A model generated the notes under the pieces. It saw only the letters and a list, made by a program, of their open reading frames with translations, had not been told where the DNA came from and ran no database searches. 64,000 bases of DNA from Actinobacteria bacterium OV320 (GTDB lineage: Bacteria; Actinomycetota; Actinomycetes; Streptomycetales; Streptomycetaceae): contig LJCX01000019.1 of the NCBI GenBank assembly GCA_001298545.1, forward strand, positions 248,001-312,000, given 5' to 3'. The translations under genes and the position numbers were made by a program. This document shows positions 54,947-63,960 of this stretch, piece after piece; position 1 is the stretch's first letter, and every line of letters begins with the position of its first letter.

Positions 54947-55081
54947 GCTCGCCGTGCCGCCACAGCCACGAACGTCGACCAAGTCACTCGTGCCACTGCT
55001 CTCTTTGAGGCAACTTCCCCAGACTGCTCACGTGTTCAGTCGCCACTCACAGTGCACGGATCACACCACCTGAGCCCGCGT

Positions 55082-56254
55082 TCACCGACTAGCGGCCAGC
55101 ACTGCCTCGAGGCCCTCTTGCAGATCTTTGACGAAAAAATCGGGGACCTCCAGCGAAGGGAAATGTCCACCGATTTCGGGCGACCGCCATCGGACGATCT
55201 GTCGGTACCGCTCCTGTGCCCAGGGGCGCGGACACTTCTCGATGTCGCGGGGATACATGCTGATGGCCGACGGGACGTCGACCCGAAGTTCGGGATCGAG
55301 CGAGTTGTGGCTTTCGTAGTAGATGCGGGCCGCCGATGCGCCGGTCCGCGTCAGCCAATACAGGGTGACGTCGTCCAGCACGCGGTCCATGGAGATCGTC
55401 TCGAACGGGCCGTCTTCGGTGTCCGACCACTCGGCGAACTTGTCGAGGATCCAGGCAAGAAGCCCGACCGGTGAGTCGACGAGCGAGTAGCCGATGGTCT
55501 GCGGTCGGGTCGCCTGCTGCTTCGCGTACGCCGCGCGGTGGCGCCAGAAATCGCGGGTTTCCTCGGTCCATTTGCGCTCGGCCGCCGTCAGCCCGTCCGT
55601 TGTCAACCCGGGCGGCGCCTCCGCGAACAATGTGTGGATGCCGAGAACGTGCGCCGGGAACCTGCCGCCGAGAACCGTGGTGATGTTGCCTCCCCAGTCG
55701 CCGCCGTGGGCTGCGAACTTGCTGTAGCCGAGCCTTCCCATCAGTTCCACCCATGCGGCCGCGATCTTTTCGGTTCCCCACCCGGTCGTGGCCGGCTTGT
55801 CGCTGTAACCAAAGCCTGGCAGCGACGGGACCACGACGTGGAACGCCGGCGCGTCTGCATCTTGCGGATCTGCCAACTCGTCCACTACATCGATGAACTC
55901 GGCAATGCTGCCCGGCCAGCCGTGCGTCAAGATCAGAGGAGTGGCATCCGTGCGCGCGGATCGGCGGTGCAGGAAGTGGATTCCCAGATCATCAATGGTC
56001 GTGCGGAACTGGCCGATCCGGTTGAGGCGCTCTTCGAACGACCGCCAGTTGTACCCGGTGCGCCAGTAGTTCACGACATCGACGAGGTCGGCGAGGGGAA
56101 CGCCCTGTTCCCATCGGCGAGGGTCGGGCGCGGCGCGATGGACCGTCTCGGCCTCCGGTAGTCGCGCCGCGGCCAGTCGCGCGCGCAGATCGTCGAGGTC
56201 AGCGTCGGTTGCGTGGGCTTCAAATGCTTGCACGTCACTGGTGAGACGGGGCAT
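55082..56254 (-). CDS. epoxide hydrolase (EHN family)
   Basis: 390 residues from the ATG at 56254, with GGGAGG four bases upstream. The N-terminal EHN domain (FEAHATDADLDDLRARLAAARLP) precedes an alpha/beta hydrolase with HGWPGS (oxyanion loop) and Asp in HGGDWGG (nucleophile). It opens epoxides to diols; physiological substrate unknown. A divergent CGNR zinc-finger gene lies 103 nt away. Confidence 0.9.
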   Translation of the reverse strand: MPRLTSDVQAFEAHATDADLDDLRARLAAARLPEAETVHRAAPDPRRWEQGVPLADLVDVVNYWRTGYNWRSFEERLNRIGQFRTTIDDLGIHFLHRRSARTDATPLILTHGWPGSIAEFIDVVDELADPQDADAPAFHVVVPSLPGFGYSDKPATTGWGTEKIAAAWVELMGRLGYSKFAAHGGDWGGNITTVLGGRFPAHVLGIHTLFAEAPPGLTTDGLTAAERKWTEETRDFWRHRAAYAKQQATRPQTIGYSLVDSPVGLLAWILDKFAEWSDTEDGPFETISMDRVLDDVTLYWLTRTGASAARIYYESHNSLDPELRVDVPSAISMYPRDIEKCPRPWAQERYRQIVRWRSPEIGGHFPSLEVPDFFVKDLQEGLEAVLAASR

Positions 56255-56357
56255 GAGACCTCCCGGCCGTCGGGGAACCGGCCACGACCTATCGTGAACC
56301 GGCTTAGACGGTTCTAGCAAGCCTCAACGCCCGCGCGCAACCTGCTAAGGTGGTTCC

Positions 56358-56933
56358 ATGCGTGCTGGGTTCCCTGACTTCCGCCTCGGCAACGTGCTGG
56401 CGACCAGCTTCACGGGGACCCTGTCGGAGCGGCATGGCAACGCCGTGGAGCGCATTCCCACGCCGCACCGACTCATCGACTGGCTGGCAGTGAACGGCCT
56501 CGCCGTGGACTCCTGCACCACTGCCCAGCTCGAACTCGCCCGGGAACTGAGGGAGTCGATTCACGCCGCCGCGACAGCGGCCGCGATCCAGGACGCTCTC
56601 CCCGCGTCCGCTGTCCAAGTCATCAACGACTGCAGCGCTCAGGGTCGGGCCGCGGCGATCCTGACGCCCGAGGGTGAGCGGCAGTGGCGGCTCAGCTCGG
56701 CTTCCTGCGTGGAAGATGCCCTCAGCGTGATCGCCGCCGACGCGATCAGCATCATCGCCGGCGAACGAGACGGAAGGCTGGCCTTGTGCGCATCGCCAAC
56801 CTGCCGAGCCGCCTTCTTCGACACCAGCCAGAGCCGCACCCGCAAATGGTGCGACATGAACACCTGCGGAAATCGTCAGAAGAAGGCGCGCTTCCAGGCC
56901 AACCAGCGCAAGAACCCCAGATCAGCGGAGTGA
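56358..56933 (+). CDS. CGNR zinc-finger (ABATE-domain) regulator
   Basis: 191 residues. The C-terminal zinc finger has CASPTCRAAFFDTSQSRTRKWC then MNTCGNRQKKARF: four Cys and the CGNR signature. The first 130 residues form the ABATE domain, thought to bind small molecules. It is divergent from the epoxide hydrolase gene and probably regulates it. Confidence 0.9.
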   Translation: MRAGFPDFRLGNVLATSFTGTLSERHGNAVERIPTPHRLIDWLAVNGLAVDSCTTAQLELARELRESIHAAATAAAIQDALPASAVQVINDCSAQGRAAAILTPEGERQWRLSSASCVEDALSVIAADAISIIAGERDGRLALCASPTCRAAFFDTSQSRTRKWCDMNTCGNRQKKARFQANQRKNPRSAE

Positions 56934-57092
56934 TCATTACCTCCATGTCCCTGTAGACCCGCTGCAGCACGCAGAGCCGGCAGGGGATTCGTGATCTTCG
57001 ACGAGCCTCAGCTTGTCTGTTGACCCCGGGCACCGTCTTGCCTGTAGATGGTCCCCGGTCGTCTCGCGGTCCGCCCCCGTCGTGGTGGGTTG

Positions 57093-57839
57093 CTACTGGT
57101 CCTTGGAGTTGTTGTGCGTCGAGGCGAGTTCGATGCCGCGGATCCTGCGGAGCCAGCCAACGAACAGCCGGAGCGCGATTCCACACCCGGCGCACCAGCC
57201 CCAGCCTTCGGTGGCAAGAGCATGCAAACCGTCCTGGTACTGGATGTACAGGATCTGCGCGCCAACGGCCGACGCGACGAACCCGTGCGTGCGCGACTCC
57301 GCCGACAGCAGCCAGTCCACAGGCATCCACAGCGGAGCAGTGAGGTCCCGGAGCCGCATGCGGAACGCTGCCCAGAGGAAGCCGAGGGCGTAGCCCATCC
57401 TGCGGCGGGACGAGAGGACGATGCCGTTCCCGGGATCTCCGGCCAGGACCGCGGCCCACTCCTCCCGGAGGTGTGCCCTGCGTGCTCCAGCAACGAAGGA
57501 GGCGAAGTCCAGGGTCCGAAGGCCGACCCGGCGGCTCGGGGCGACCATGCTCGTGGGGGCCTCAGGCTCCTCCTCCCTCGTCTGCGGGGAGGTTCGCAGG
57601 GCGGTGAGCAGCAGACTGACCGCGGCGACCAGGATCGCGCCCGCCGTTATCCCGCCGAAGACCCAGCCGACGGCGAGCAGATCCTGGGCGACTGCCGGCT
57701 CGGGGTCGAACATCTTCAGGAGGTAGCCGGTAGCCAGGAAGATCATGGTCGCCGTGCCGGCCAGTACCGGCCCCAGCACGGCGACAACAGCCAGCGGTCC
57801 GATTCCGGCGACCTCTTCGGAGCGCTCGTCGGGGCTCAC
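57093..57839 (-). CDS. membrane protein paired with a PadR regulator
   Basis: 248 residues with two clear hydrophobic segments (about 13-40 and 55-80), a basic middle part and further moderately hydrophobic stretches near 150-235. No named family recognised. It overlaps the PadR gene by 4 nt, so the two are expressed together. This pairing of PadR with a membrane protein is frequent in actinobacteria. Confidence 0.65.
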   Translation of the reverse strand: MSPDERSEEVAGIGPLAVVAVLGPVLAGTATMIFLATGYLLKMFDPEPAVAQDLLAVGWVFGGITAGAILVAAVSLLLTALRTSPQTREEEPEAPTSMVAPSRRVGLRTLDFASFVAGARRAHLREEWAAVLAGDPGNGIVLSSRRRMGYALGFLWAAFRMRLRDLTAPLWMPVDWLLSAESRTHGFVASAVGAQILYIQYQDGLHALATEGWGWCAGCGIALRLFVGWLRRIRGIELASTHNNSKDQ

Positions 57840-58153
57840 GCCGTGCCCCCTTCCCCTGCCGCACGCAGCCCGAAGAATCGAGGCTTCCGCTCCCTTGCTC
57901 GGCCGGCTGCACTCTGGCCGACGGCGGTGAGCTCGTAGTAGTACCGCTTCGGCCGTCCAGGGTGCTCACCCGTTTCCTCATATCGGGTGGCCCATCCCGC
58001 GTCGACCAGGCGCTCAAGGATGGGATACACGGTCCCGGACCCGAGGTCGGTCTCCTCGCAGATCTTCAGTCCCCATGCGGGGTCGTCGGCGGTGGACGCC
58101 AGCAACACTTTGATTACCTCAAGTGTTGGCCTCGTGAGGCGAATTGATGCCAT
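57836..58153 (-). CDS. PadR family regulator
   Basis: 105 residues from the ATG at 58153. The winged helix has RPTLEVIKVLLASTADDPAWGLKICEETDLGSGTVYPILERL, then GRPKRYYYELTAVG, the hallmark of PadR. It is first in the pair with the membrane protein, overlapping by 4 nt. Confidence 0.88.
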   Translation of the reverse strand: MASIRLTRPTLEVIKVLLASTADDPAWGLKICEETDLGSGTVYPILERLVDAGWATRYEETGEHPGRPKRYYYELTAVGQSAAGRARERKPRFFGLRAAGEGGTA

Positions 58154-58403
58154 GTCACGAGTGAAGCAGCCCACCCACCATATGTCGAGTACGACATTCG
58201 AGCGGCTCGGGCTGCCGCTCGGTGTCGTGTTCCGCGGGTGCGAAGTCGACCTTGCCGAGGGCGAGATGCTCAGCGCTGTCCATGGCCGGGCAGCGCCTCC
58301 GGGCGTCTGTGGGTAACGGCGGGAGCCGTGCGCGGTCCCGGCCCGCGAGGACGCCGGGCGAGGCCACTTCGGGAGTCGCTTCGTGGTCTCCTAGGCTGGC
58401 GCG

Positions 58404-59255
58404 GTGACTGATGAGCAGGAGTGGGTGCAGCCGTCGGGAGTGTGGGCCACGGCGGTGGGGGTGGCCAGGGTGCGGGCGTTGGAGACCGAGCGGGAGAACG
58501 CGCTGTTCCGCGACCCACTGGCACAGGCCTTCGCCACCGCCGGCGGCCTGTGGCCCTCCTCACCGCCGCTGCCCGATGACGAGGCCGCGCGACGCCGCCG
58601 GCTTGCCGTGTCGTTCTCCATCGTCATCAGAACGAAGTTTCTCGACGACGTGTTGCGGCAGGCCTCGGCGTCCGGGGTCCGGCAGGTCGTGCTGCTCGGC
58701 GCCGGCATGGACAGCCGGGCCTTCCGGATGGACTGGCCCGAGGGCACCCGGCTGTTCGAGGTCGACACCGCCGCGCCGCTGGACTTCAAGGCTGCGGTGC
58801 TGCGCCAGGAACAGGCCGTCGCACGCTGCGAGCGGATTACCGTCGCGGTGGATCTGCGTGAGGACTGGCCAGGCGCGCTGGCCGCCGCGGGGCACGACCC
58901 GGCCGTGCCGACCGCCTGGATCGCCGAAGGACTACTGATCTACCTGCCCGAGGATGCGGTGGAGCTGCTGCTGGCCCGGATCAGCACGCAGTCGGCGGCA
59001 GGCAGTCGGATGGGGCTGACATTGGGCTCGCGCGGCGTGATCGAGCGCTTCGGCGCGGACGCCACGCCGGGATCGGCGGCGTCCATGTGGGTCTCGGAGA
59101 TGCCCGACGACCCGGTGGGCTGGCTGGCCGGGCACGGCTGGGAGGCCGACAGCCACACCCTGCATGAGCGCGCTGCCGCCTACGGCCGCCCGATCAGCAC
59201 CCCGCCGCAACGCGAGGAGCGGCCCGGCGGACTGATCTCTGCGGTCCGCCGGTAG
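58404..59255 (+). CDS. SAM-dependent methyltransferase (TIGR00027, LCM-like)
   Basis: 283 residues. VVLLGAGMDSRAFRMDWPEGTRLFEVD is the SAM-binding motif of this family, and TAWIAEGLLIYLPEDAVELLL follows as expected. The early ETERENALFRDPLA segment is also characteristic. Substrate unknown; some relatives act in natural-product pathways. It is divergent from the PadR gene. Confidence 0.9.
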   Translation: MTDEQEWVQPSGVWATAVGVARVRALETERENALFRDPLAQAFATAGGLWPSSPPLPDDEAARRRRLAVSFSIVIRTKFLDDVLRQASASGVRQVVLLGAGMDSRAFRMDWPEGTRLFEVDTAAPLDFKAAVLRQEQAVARCERITVAVDLREDWPGALAAAGHDPAVPTAWIAEGLLIYLPEDAVELLLARISTQSAAGSRMGLTLGSRGVIERFGADATPGSAASMWVSEMPDDPVGWLAGHGWEADSHTLHERAAAYGRPISTPPQREERPGGLISAVRR

Positions 59256-59712
59256 AGCGCCTCCCCTGATGAAATGAGGCAGGTTCATTCGCGGCCAGCC
59301 GGTCATACGCGCACTGACCGCCTACGACCACTGGAGTTCGCCCGAAAGCCGCCTGGCTGGACGGTGGTTTGGTCGCCCGTCCTGAGGTGACGGTAGCTTC
59401 CCGAAACGGTGGTTGGTGGCATTACACGGGCGGCGCCGTTCAGTTCATTGCGGACCGGGCCGGCGGCGGGCTGGACCCGTCGGGGCCTCCCCCGTTGGGA
59501 TGCGAAGTCCGCGTCTGTGGTGGGGCCGACAGCGACCACCTCGCCTCGGCGGCCGGGCCGGGAGCTGCTGCTCCATCCGCGTCCATGGTCAACGGCACCC
59601 GGGCCGACGACAACGGATGAGGCGAACGCGCACAGACGCACAGGTGCAGAGACGCAGAGGCCACAGACGCACGGGCACACAGGCGAAAAGCAGCCAGTGC
59701 CCCGCAGTCGGA
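59256..59712. other. 457-bp gap without a supported gene
   Basis: Between the convergent methyltransferase and ABM genes. The stretch near 59630-59690 repeats CACAGACGCAC-like words. No frame has a plausible ribosome site or protein-like composition. Confidence 0.4.
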
Positions 59713-60030
59713 TCAGCTCAGAGACGCGACCGTGAAGTGCCGTACCTGAAGTGGTGCGGCAAGGTACTCGTCCTCGCCCGGGAGAACCACGGGCTCGTCA
59801 CGCCAGTGTTCGCCGGCGTAAGCGACCAGATCCTGCTCGCTGCGCCAGCGACTGACGTACAGCAGCGAATCAGGCGGCGCGAGCAGTACCTCGTGGTCGA
59901 CCAACCCTGAGTAGCGGCCGGGGAACTCGCGTACCGCAGAGACGATCATGTCGCGGAACGCCTCGAACCGTTCAGGACGTATGCGTGCCTCACTCACCCT
60001 GATGATCACGGTCGTCAGGGTGTCACGCAT
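59713..60030 (-). CDS. antibiotic biosynthesis monooxygenase (ABM) domain protein
   Basis: 105 residues from the ATG at 60030; the open frame upstream to 60207 belongs to a gene relic. The ferredoxin-like ABM fold is indicated by VIIRVSEARIRPERFEAFRDMI, the central GLVDHEVLLAPPDSLLYVSRWRSEQDLVAYAG and the final beta strand. Such small proteins act as cofactor-free oxygenases or degrade quinones. No linked pathway here. Confidence 0.8.
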   Translation of the reverse strand: MRDTLTTVIIRVSEARIRPERFEAFRDMIVSAVREFPGRYSGLVDHEVLLAPPDSLLYVSRWRSEQDLVAYAGEHWRDEPVVLPGEDEYLAAPLQVRHFTVASLS

Positions 60031-60189
60031 GCAGAGCGGGCGCCAGCAGGTCTCCGTCCGCCATGGGGGCACCGCAAGCCGGTGGGTGAGCCACGGCAGC
60101 GCCAGACGCGCTGCCGGTGATCCACTCCGGATTCTCCGGTACGCCCCTTCCCACATCGCCTCGCCGACAGGCTCGACCCCGACGAGGCC

Positions 60190-60354
60190 GCCGTTCGCGA
60201 CGAGCACGGGCTGGCGGACGACGGAGAGATCGTGGGGCTTCTCCAGGCCTCAGCGGTGAATCGCCTTGAGCTGGTTGTTGTAAGCGATGGGGGACATCGC
60301 CTTGTCCCGGTCGGCCGTGCGTTCCTTCAGACGGGCCAGGAACTCCTGGCCGGC
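60190..60354 (-). pseudogene. relic of an alpha/beta hydrolase
   Basis: Read on the minus strand, GQEFLARLKERTADRDKAMS, then YNNQLKAIHR, a stop codon (TGA) and GLEKPHDLSVVRQPVLVANG match the C-terminal third of alpha/beta hydrolases, where the stop stands for a Trp. The catalytic Asp and His that should follow are lost. It directly precedes the ABM gene. Confidence 0.6.
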
Positions 60355-60790
60355 CCGACGCCCGCCCGCGGTGCGGGTGACACCTCCTCCTGTTGACGGG
60401 GGTGCGTGACATCTCGCGGGTCCCCTCGCGCGGCAACACGGCGAGGACATGCCGGGACTGCCGGACGGATCCCTCTTCACCGGCACCCGTCGCACGGACC
60501 CGGATGTGGGCCCACGCGGCCGACCGGACTCCGACCACACTCCGACGGCGCACCACTGGCGGCCGCTCGACGAAATCCGGCGCTGCCCGGACCCGACCAG
60601 GCGGGCCCGCACGGAGGGCGTACTGATGGTCATCGACGGCATCGCACGCGTTCGCACCACAGGACGGCTGCACCACAGGACGACCGCAACGCAGGACGAC
60701 CGCAACGCAGGACGGCCGCGCCCCCGTCCGGACGACACGCCACCGCAGCCCCGGTGACCACGGGCCCCGCTTGCGACCCGGCGGCCCACC
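60355..60790. other. 436-bp gap without a supported gene
   Basis: Contains the 16-bp tandem repeat at 60654-60717. Otherwise I see only Arg/Pro-rich open frames with no start sites. Confidence 0.4.
60654..60717. repeat. 16-bp tandem repeat (four units)
   Basis: GCACCACAGGACGGCT, GCACCACAGGACGACC, GCAACGCAGGACGACC and GCAACGCAGGACGGCC are joined without spacing. The sequence between the gene relic and the oxidoreductase is otherwise unremarkable. Confidence 0.65.
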
Positions 60791-60820
60791 ACTTAGCATT
60801 ATGAACGTAATCTAATAAGT
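60791..60820. promoter_or_regulatory. AT-rich inverted-repeat element upstream of the oxidoreductase
   Basis: ACTTA at 60791 and TAAGT at 60816 flank an AT-rich core that itself has ATTA and TAAT. It is the only AT-rich patch in the neighbourhood, 64 nt before the ATG at 60884, and fits a regulator operator or promoter. Confidence 0.45.
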
Positions 60821-60883
60821 GGGCACTCGAACCCGGGATGCACATCACCGCCGTCCGCCGGCGGACGAGATATGGAGACGACC

Positions 60884-61888
60884 ATGAGGGCCTTCACGGT
60901 GGAGCGCTACGGCGACAAGGCCGGAGTACGCGCAGGCGAGGTACCGGATCCGGAGGTGGGTGCGGACGACGTGCTGGTCCGGATCCGGGCCGCGAGCGTC
61001 AACCCGCTCGATCGCATGATCCGCGACGGTGAGATGAAGACGATCCTGCCGTACCGGGTCCCGTTCGTCCTGGGTAACGACCTGGCCGGAATCGTGGTCC
61101 AAGTGGGCTCGGCGGTCACGGACTTCGCGGTGGGCGACGAGGTCTTCGCGCGGCCCGACAAGGACCGGATCGGCACCTTCGCCGAACTCATCTCGGTGCA
61201 CCGGGACGACGTGGCGATCAAACCGGCCACACTGACCATGGAGGAGGCGGCCTCCCTCCCCTTGGTCGCCCTGACCTCGTGGCAGGTGCTGGTCGAACGG
61301 GCACACATCCAGCCGGGCCAGAAGGTACTCGTCCACGCGGGCTCCGGCGGCCTGGGGACCATCGCCATCCAGCTGGCGAAGCAACTGGGCGCGCACGTGG
61401 CGACCACCACGAGCACGGCCAACGTGGACCTGGTGAAGCGTCTGGGCGCGGACGTCGTCGTCGACTACAAGAAGCAGGCGTTCGAGACGGTGTTGCACGA
61501 GTATGACGTCGTCCTGGACTCGCTCGGCGGCGAGACGCTGAAGAAGTCACTGGACGTACTCAAGCCCGGCGGGAAGCTCATCAGTGTCGCGGGCCCTCCC
61601 GACGCGGCTCTCGGCAGGGAGCTGGGAGCGAATCCGATCGTCCGGCTGGTGATGTCCGCACTGAGCTTCCGGATCCGGCGAAGCGCCCGGCGCCGCGACG
61701 TGTCGTACTCGTTCCTGTTCATGAAGGCCAGCGGGGACCAGTTGCGCAAACTCACCCCTCTCATCGAGGCCGGCACGATCCGGCCCGTCGTCTACACCGT
61801 GTTCCCGTTCGAGTCCACCCGAGAGGCGCTGGAGTACGTCGAAGCGGGGCGCGCGAAGGCCGGCAAGGTCGTCGTCAAGATGCCGTGA
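60884..61888 (+). CDS. NADP-dependent quinone/zinc-type oxidoreductase (MDR family)
   Basis: 334 residues from the ATG at 60884, with GGAG seven bases upstream; an ATG at 60872 lacks a site. It has the medium-chain dehydrogenase layout: GroES-like N-terminus (ASVNPLDRMIRDG, PFVLGNDLAGIVVQVG), Rossmann motif VLVHAGSGGLGTIAIQLAKQLG and a C-terminal helix. Zinc ligands are absent, so it is of the quinone-reductase type. It reduces quinones or enones with NADPH. Confidence 0.9.
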   Translation: MRAFTVERYGDKAGVRAGEVPDPEVGADDVLVRIRAASVNPLDRMIRDGEMKTILPYRVPFVLGNDLAGIVVQVGSAVTDFAVGDEVFARPDKDRIGTFAELISVHRDDVAIKPATLTMEEAASLPLVALTSWQVLVERAHIQPGQKVLVHAGSGGLGTIAIQLAKQLGAHVATTTSTANVDLVKRLGADVVVDYKKQAFETVLHEYDVVLDSLGGETLKKSLDVLKPGGKLISVAGPPDAALGRELGANPIVRLVMSALSFRIRRSARRRDVSYSFLFMKASGDQLRKLTPLIEAGTIRPVVYTVFPFESTREALEYVEAGRAKAGKVVVKMP

Positions 61889-62160
61889 GGGAGGACCCCG
61901 CCGACCGGTCGCAGCCGTCCGCGAACGCCGGAACGACAGCGCACACGCAGCACACGCACAGCACACGCGGCAACGACATCCTGATCCTCGCGCAGCGAAG
62001 TGGCCGCGGAGGTCTCCAGGCGGTTGTCGTACGCGTCACTCACGTCATGACGCGGCGATACAGGGCGGTACGCTCGACATACTCATGCGCCGTCCCACGG
62101 CCGATCCCCCCAACCGGAGCCGTGGCAAGAAGTCACTTCCCGATGCGTAATACTCTCTTG

Positions 62161-62679
62161 ATGAACTCAGGCATTACGCCCAGGAGCGGGCCGATCACGA
62201 TACGCCGGGCCGTGGCGCGGGATGCCAAACGGCTCACGCGGCTCGTGCGTGGCTCACGCGCCTACGAAGGTCAGTACGCGCCCATGGTCGCGGACTACCG
62301 GGTGGGTCCGGACTACATCGAGACCCACCTCGTCTTCGTGGCCCACGCCGCCGACGAGCACCAGGGCCCCGTCCTCGGGTTCTATTCGCTCGTCCTCGCC
62401 CCGCCGGAGCTCGACCTGCTGTTCGTGGCCGACGGCGCACAGGGACGCGGCATCGGACGGCTGCTCGTGGCACACATGAAGGCCGAGGCCCGCGCCGCCG
62501 AGCTCGACCGTGTCCTGGTGGTGTCGCATCCGCCCGCCGAGGGCTTCTACCGCAGCGAGGGTGCGGTGCGCACCGGGACCGCGTCCGCGAACCCTCCGGC
62601 CGTGGCATGGGACCGTCCCGAGTTCGAGTTCCTCATTCCACCCGATGAGACGACGGCACGCGGCAGCGCATCCGAGTGA
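62161..62679 (+). CDS. GNAT family N-acetyltransferase
   Basis: 172 residues from the ATG at 62161; an ATG at 62143 (MRNTLLM) is possible. ITIRRAVARDAKRLTRLV begins the fold, and LDLLFVADGAQGRGIGRLLVAHM holds the acetyl-CoA pyrophosphate loop (QGRGIG). SHPPAEGFYRSEGAVRTG is the C-terminal substrate part. Substrate unknown. Confidence 0.88.
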   Translation: MNSGITPRSGPITIRRAVARDAKRLTRLVRGSRAYEGQYAPMVADYRVGPDYIETHLVFVAHAADEHQGPVLGFYSLVLAPPELDLLFVADGAQGRGIGRLLVAHMKAEARAAELDRVLVVSHPPAEGFYRSEGAVRTGTASANPPAVAWDRPEFEFLIPPDETTARGSASE

Positions 62680-62803
62680 GGTGACGACTCCGCCGGCTCA
62701 GCCGACCTGATCAACGGCCGCGAGGACGCCTGGAGCGGCTTCCAGGACCCGAAGACACCAATAGCGATCACCCCTCAGCGACGGCTACGGCGCGTCGTTC
62801 CCA

Positions 62804-62911
62804 TCAGCACTGGACTCCGCGCGCCAGGGCGGGCAACGCCTGCCGCATGTACACGATGCGACCCACCGGCACCGCGGAAAGCAGGCTCAGGCACTCCTGC
62901 CGGTCGAGACC
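62804..62911 (-). pseudogene. N-terminal relic of a PPOX-type (pyridoxamine oxidase-like) flavoprotein
   Basis: [20 protein letters not shown] followed by RQALPAL matches the start of small pyridoxamine-5'-phosphate-oxidase-like proteins common in Streptomyces. The reading ends after about 34 residues at a stop. It is joined in frame to the phosphoketolase relic. Confidence 0.6.
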
Positions 62912-63105
62912 GGGCGAGGTGCACCAGTGGCCGAGCAGCCGGGGCTTGATGTGCGCGTGCCTCAGGGGCTCGGTCAGCAGCAGGTTTGCCATCAGGCAGA
63001 TCTGTCCGGCGACCGGACAGTTGGCGGTCCGCCTGTGCACGCGTCCAGGGTGCGCGGCTCTTCGTCTGTCAGTACGGTGGCGTCCTGGTGTTCGACCGTG
63101 GACAT
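62912..63105 (-). pseudogene. N-terminal relic of phosphoketolase
   Basis: From the ATG at 63105, [20 protein letters not shown] reads as the start of phosphoketolase. After a frameshift near 63030 the match continues as [20 protein letters not shown] and [15 protein letters not shown], the first 60 residues of the enzyme. The rest, including the thiamine-diphosphate domain, is gone. Frameshift and truncation make it non-functional. Confidence 0.7.
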
Positions 63106-63156
63106 GGTGGGGCTCCGGAAGTCGTCGGCGTTGGATCAACGGGCGGTGGAGGCGGC

Positions 63157-63960
63157 ATGGCCGGCAAGAACGCGGCGCAGCTGCCGCGCAAGGCGTACGA
63201 GAAGGAACTGCTGCGACTGCAGACGGAGTTGGTGAAGCTCCAGGAGTGGGTGCGGGCCACCGGCACCCGGCTGGTGGTGGTCTTCGAAGGACGGGACGCG
63301 GCGGGCAAGGGCGGGACGATCAAGCGGGTCGCCGAGCACCTCAACCCACGAGTGGCCCGCATCGCGGCGCTCCCGAAGCCGACCGAGCGCGAACGCACCC
63401 AGTGGTACTTCCAGCGGTATGCGGAGCATCTGCCGGCGGCCGGGGAGATCGTGCTGTTCGACCGGTCCTGGTACAACCGCGCCGGGGTCGAGCACGTGAT
63501 GGGTTTCTGCACGAAGGAGGAGCACCAGCTCTTCCTCCGCCAGTGTCCGATCTTCGAACGCATGCTGGTCGAGGCCGGGGTCCTGCTGCGCAAGTACTGG
63601 TTCTCGGTGAGCGACACCGAGCAGCAGGAGCGCTTCCGGCGCCGGCTGGACGACCCGCTGCGGCGGTGGAAGCTCTCGCCGATGGACCTGGAGTCGATCA
63701 CCCACTGGGAGGCCTACTCCCGTGCCAAGGACGAGATGCTGGTGCACACCGACATCTCCGAGGCGCCCTGGTACGTCGTCGAGAGCGACGACAAGCGCCG
63801 GGCACGGCTGAACATGATCGCCCATCTGCTGTCGTCCGTGCCGTACCGCGAGGTGCCGCCGCCGGTGCTGGAGCTCCCGGAGCGGCCGCCGTCCACCGGC
63901 TACCAGCGCCCGCCGCGGGATCTCCAGACCTACGTCCCCGACCACGCGGCGAGCCTCTGA
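63157..63960 (+). CDS. ppk2: polyphosphate kinase 2 family protein
   Basis: 267 residues from the ATG at 63157, after GGTGGAGG. Walker [10 protein letters not shown] (Lys51), the lid-preceding [18 protein letters not shown] and Walker B FDRSWYNR (Asp102) are intact, and the length is that of one-domain PPK2. It transfers phosphate between polyphosphate and nucleotides, making GTP or ATP. No partner in a pathway is next to it; the relics upstream suggest a recently disrupted neighbourhood. Confidence 0.92.
   Translation: MAGKNAAQLPRKAYEKELLRLQTELVKLQEWVRATGTRLVVVFEGRDAAGKGGTIKRVAEHLNPRVARIAALPKPTERERTQWYFQRYAEHLPAAGEIVLFDRSWYNRAGVEHVMGFCTKEEHQLFLRQCPIFERMLVEAGVLLRKYWFSVSDTEQQERFRRRLDDPLRRWKLSPMDLESITHWEAYSRAKDEMLVHTDISEAPWYVVESDDKRRARLNMIAHLLSSVPYREVPPPVLELPERPPSTGYQRPPRDLQTYVPDHAASL

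Larger units (their letters stand above)
62680..63156. other. 477-bp gap with two fused gene relics
   Basis: Contains the phosphoketolase and PPOX relics at 62804-63105 on the minus strand. The first 120 bp hold nothing I can support. GGTGGAGGCGGC before 63157 is the ribosome site of the kinase gene. Confidence 0.45.

Noticed and set aside
59303..59680. Minus-strand frame with a Cys-rich start
   Set aside because: Repeated CAC/GTG words cause the Cys and Val runs; no ribosome site.
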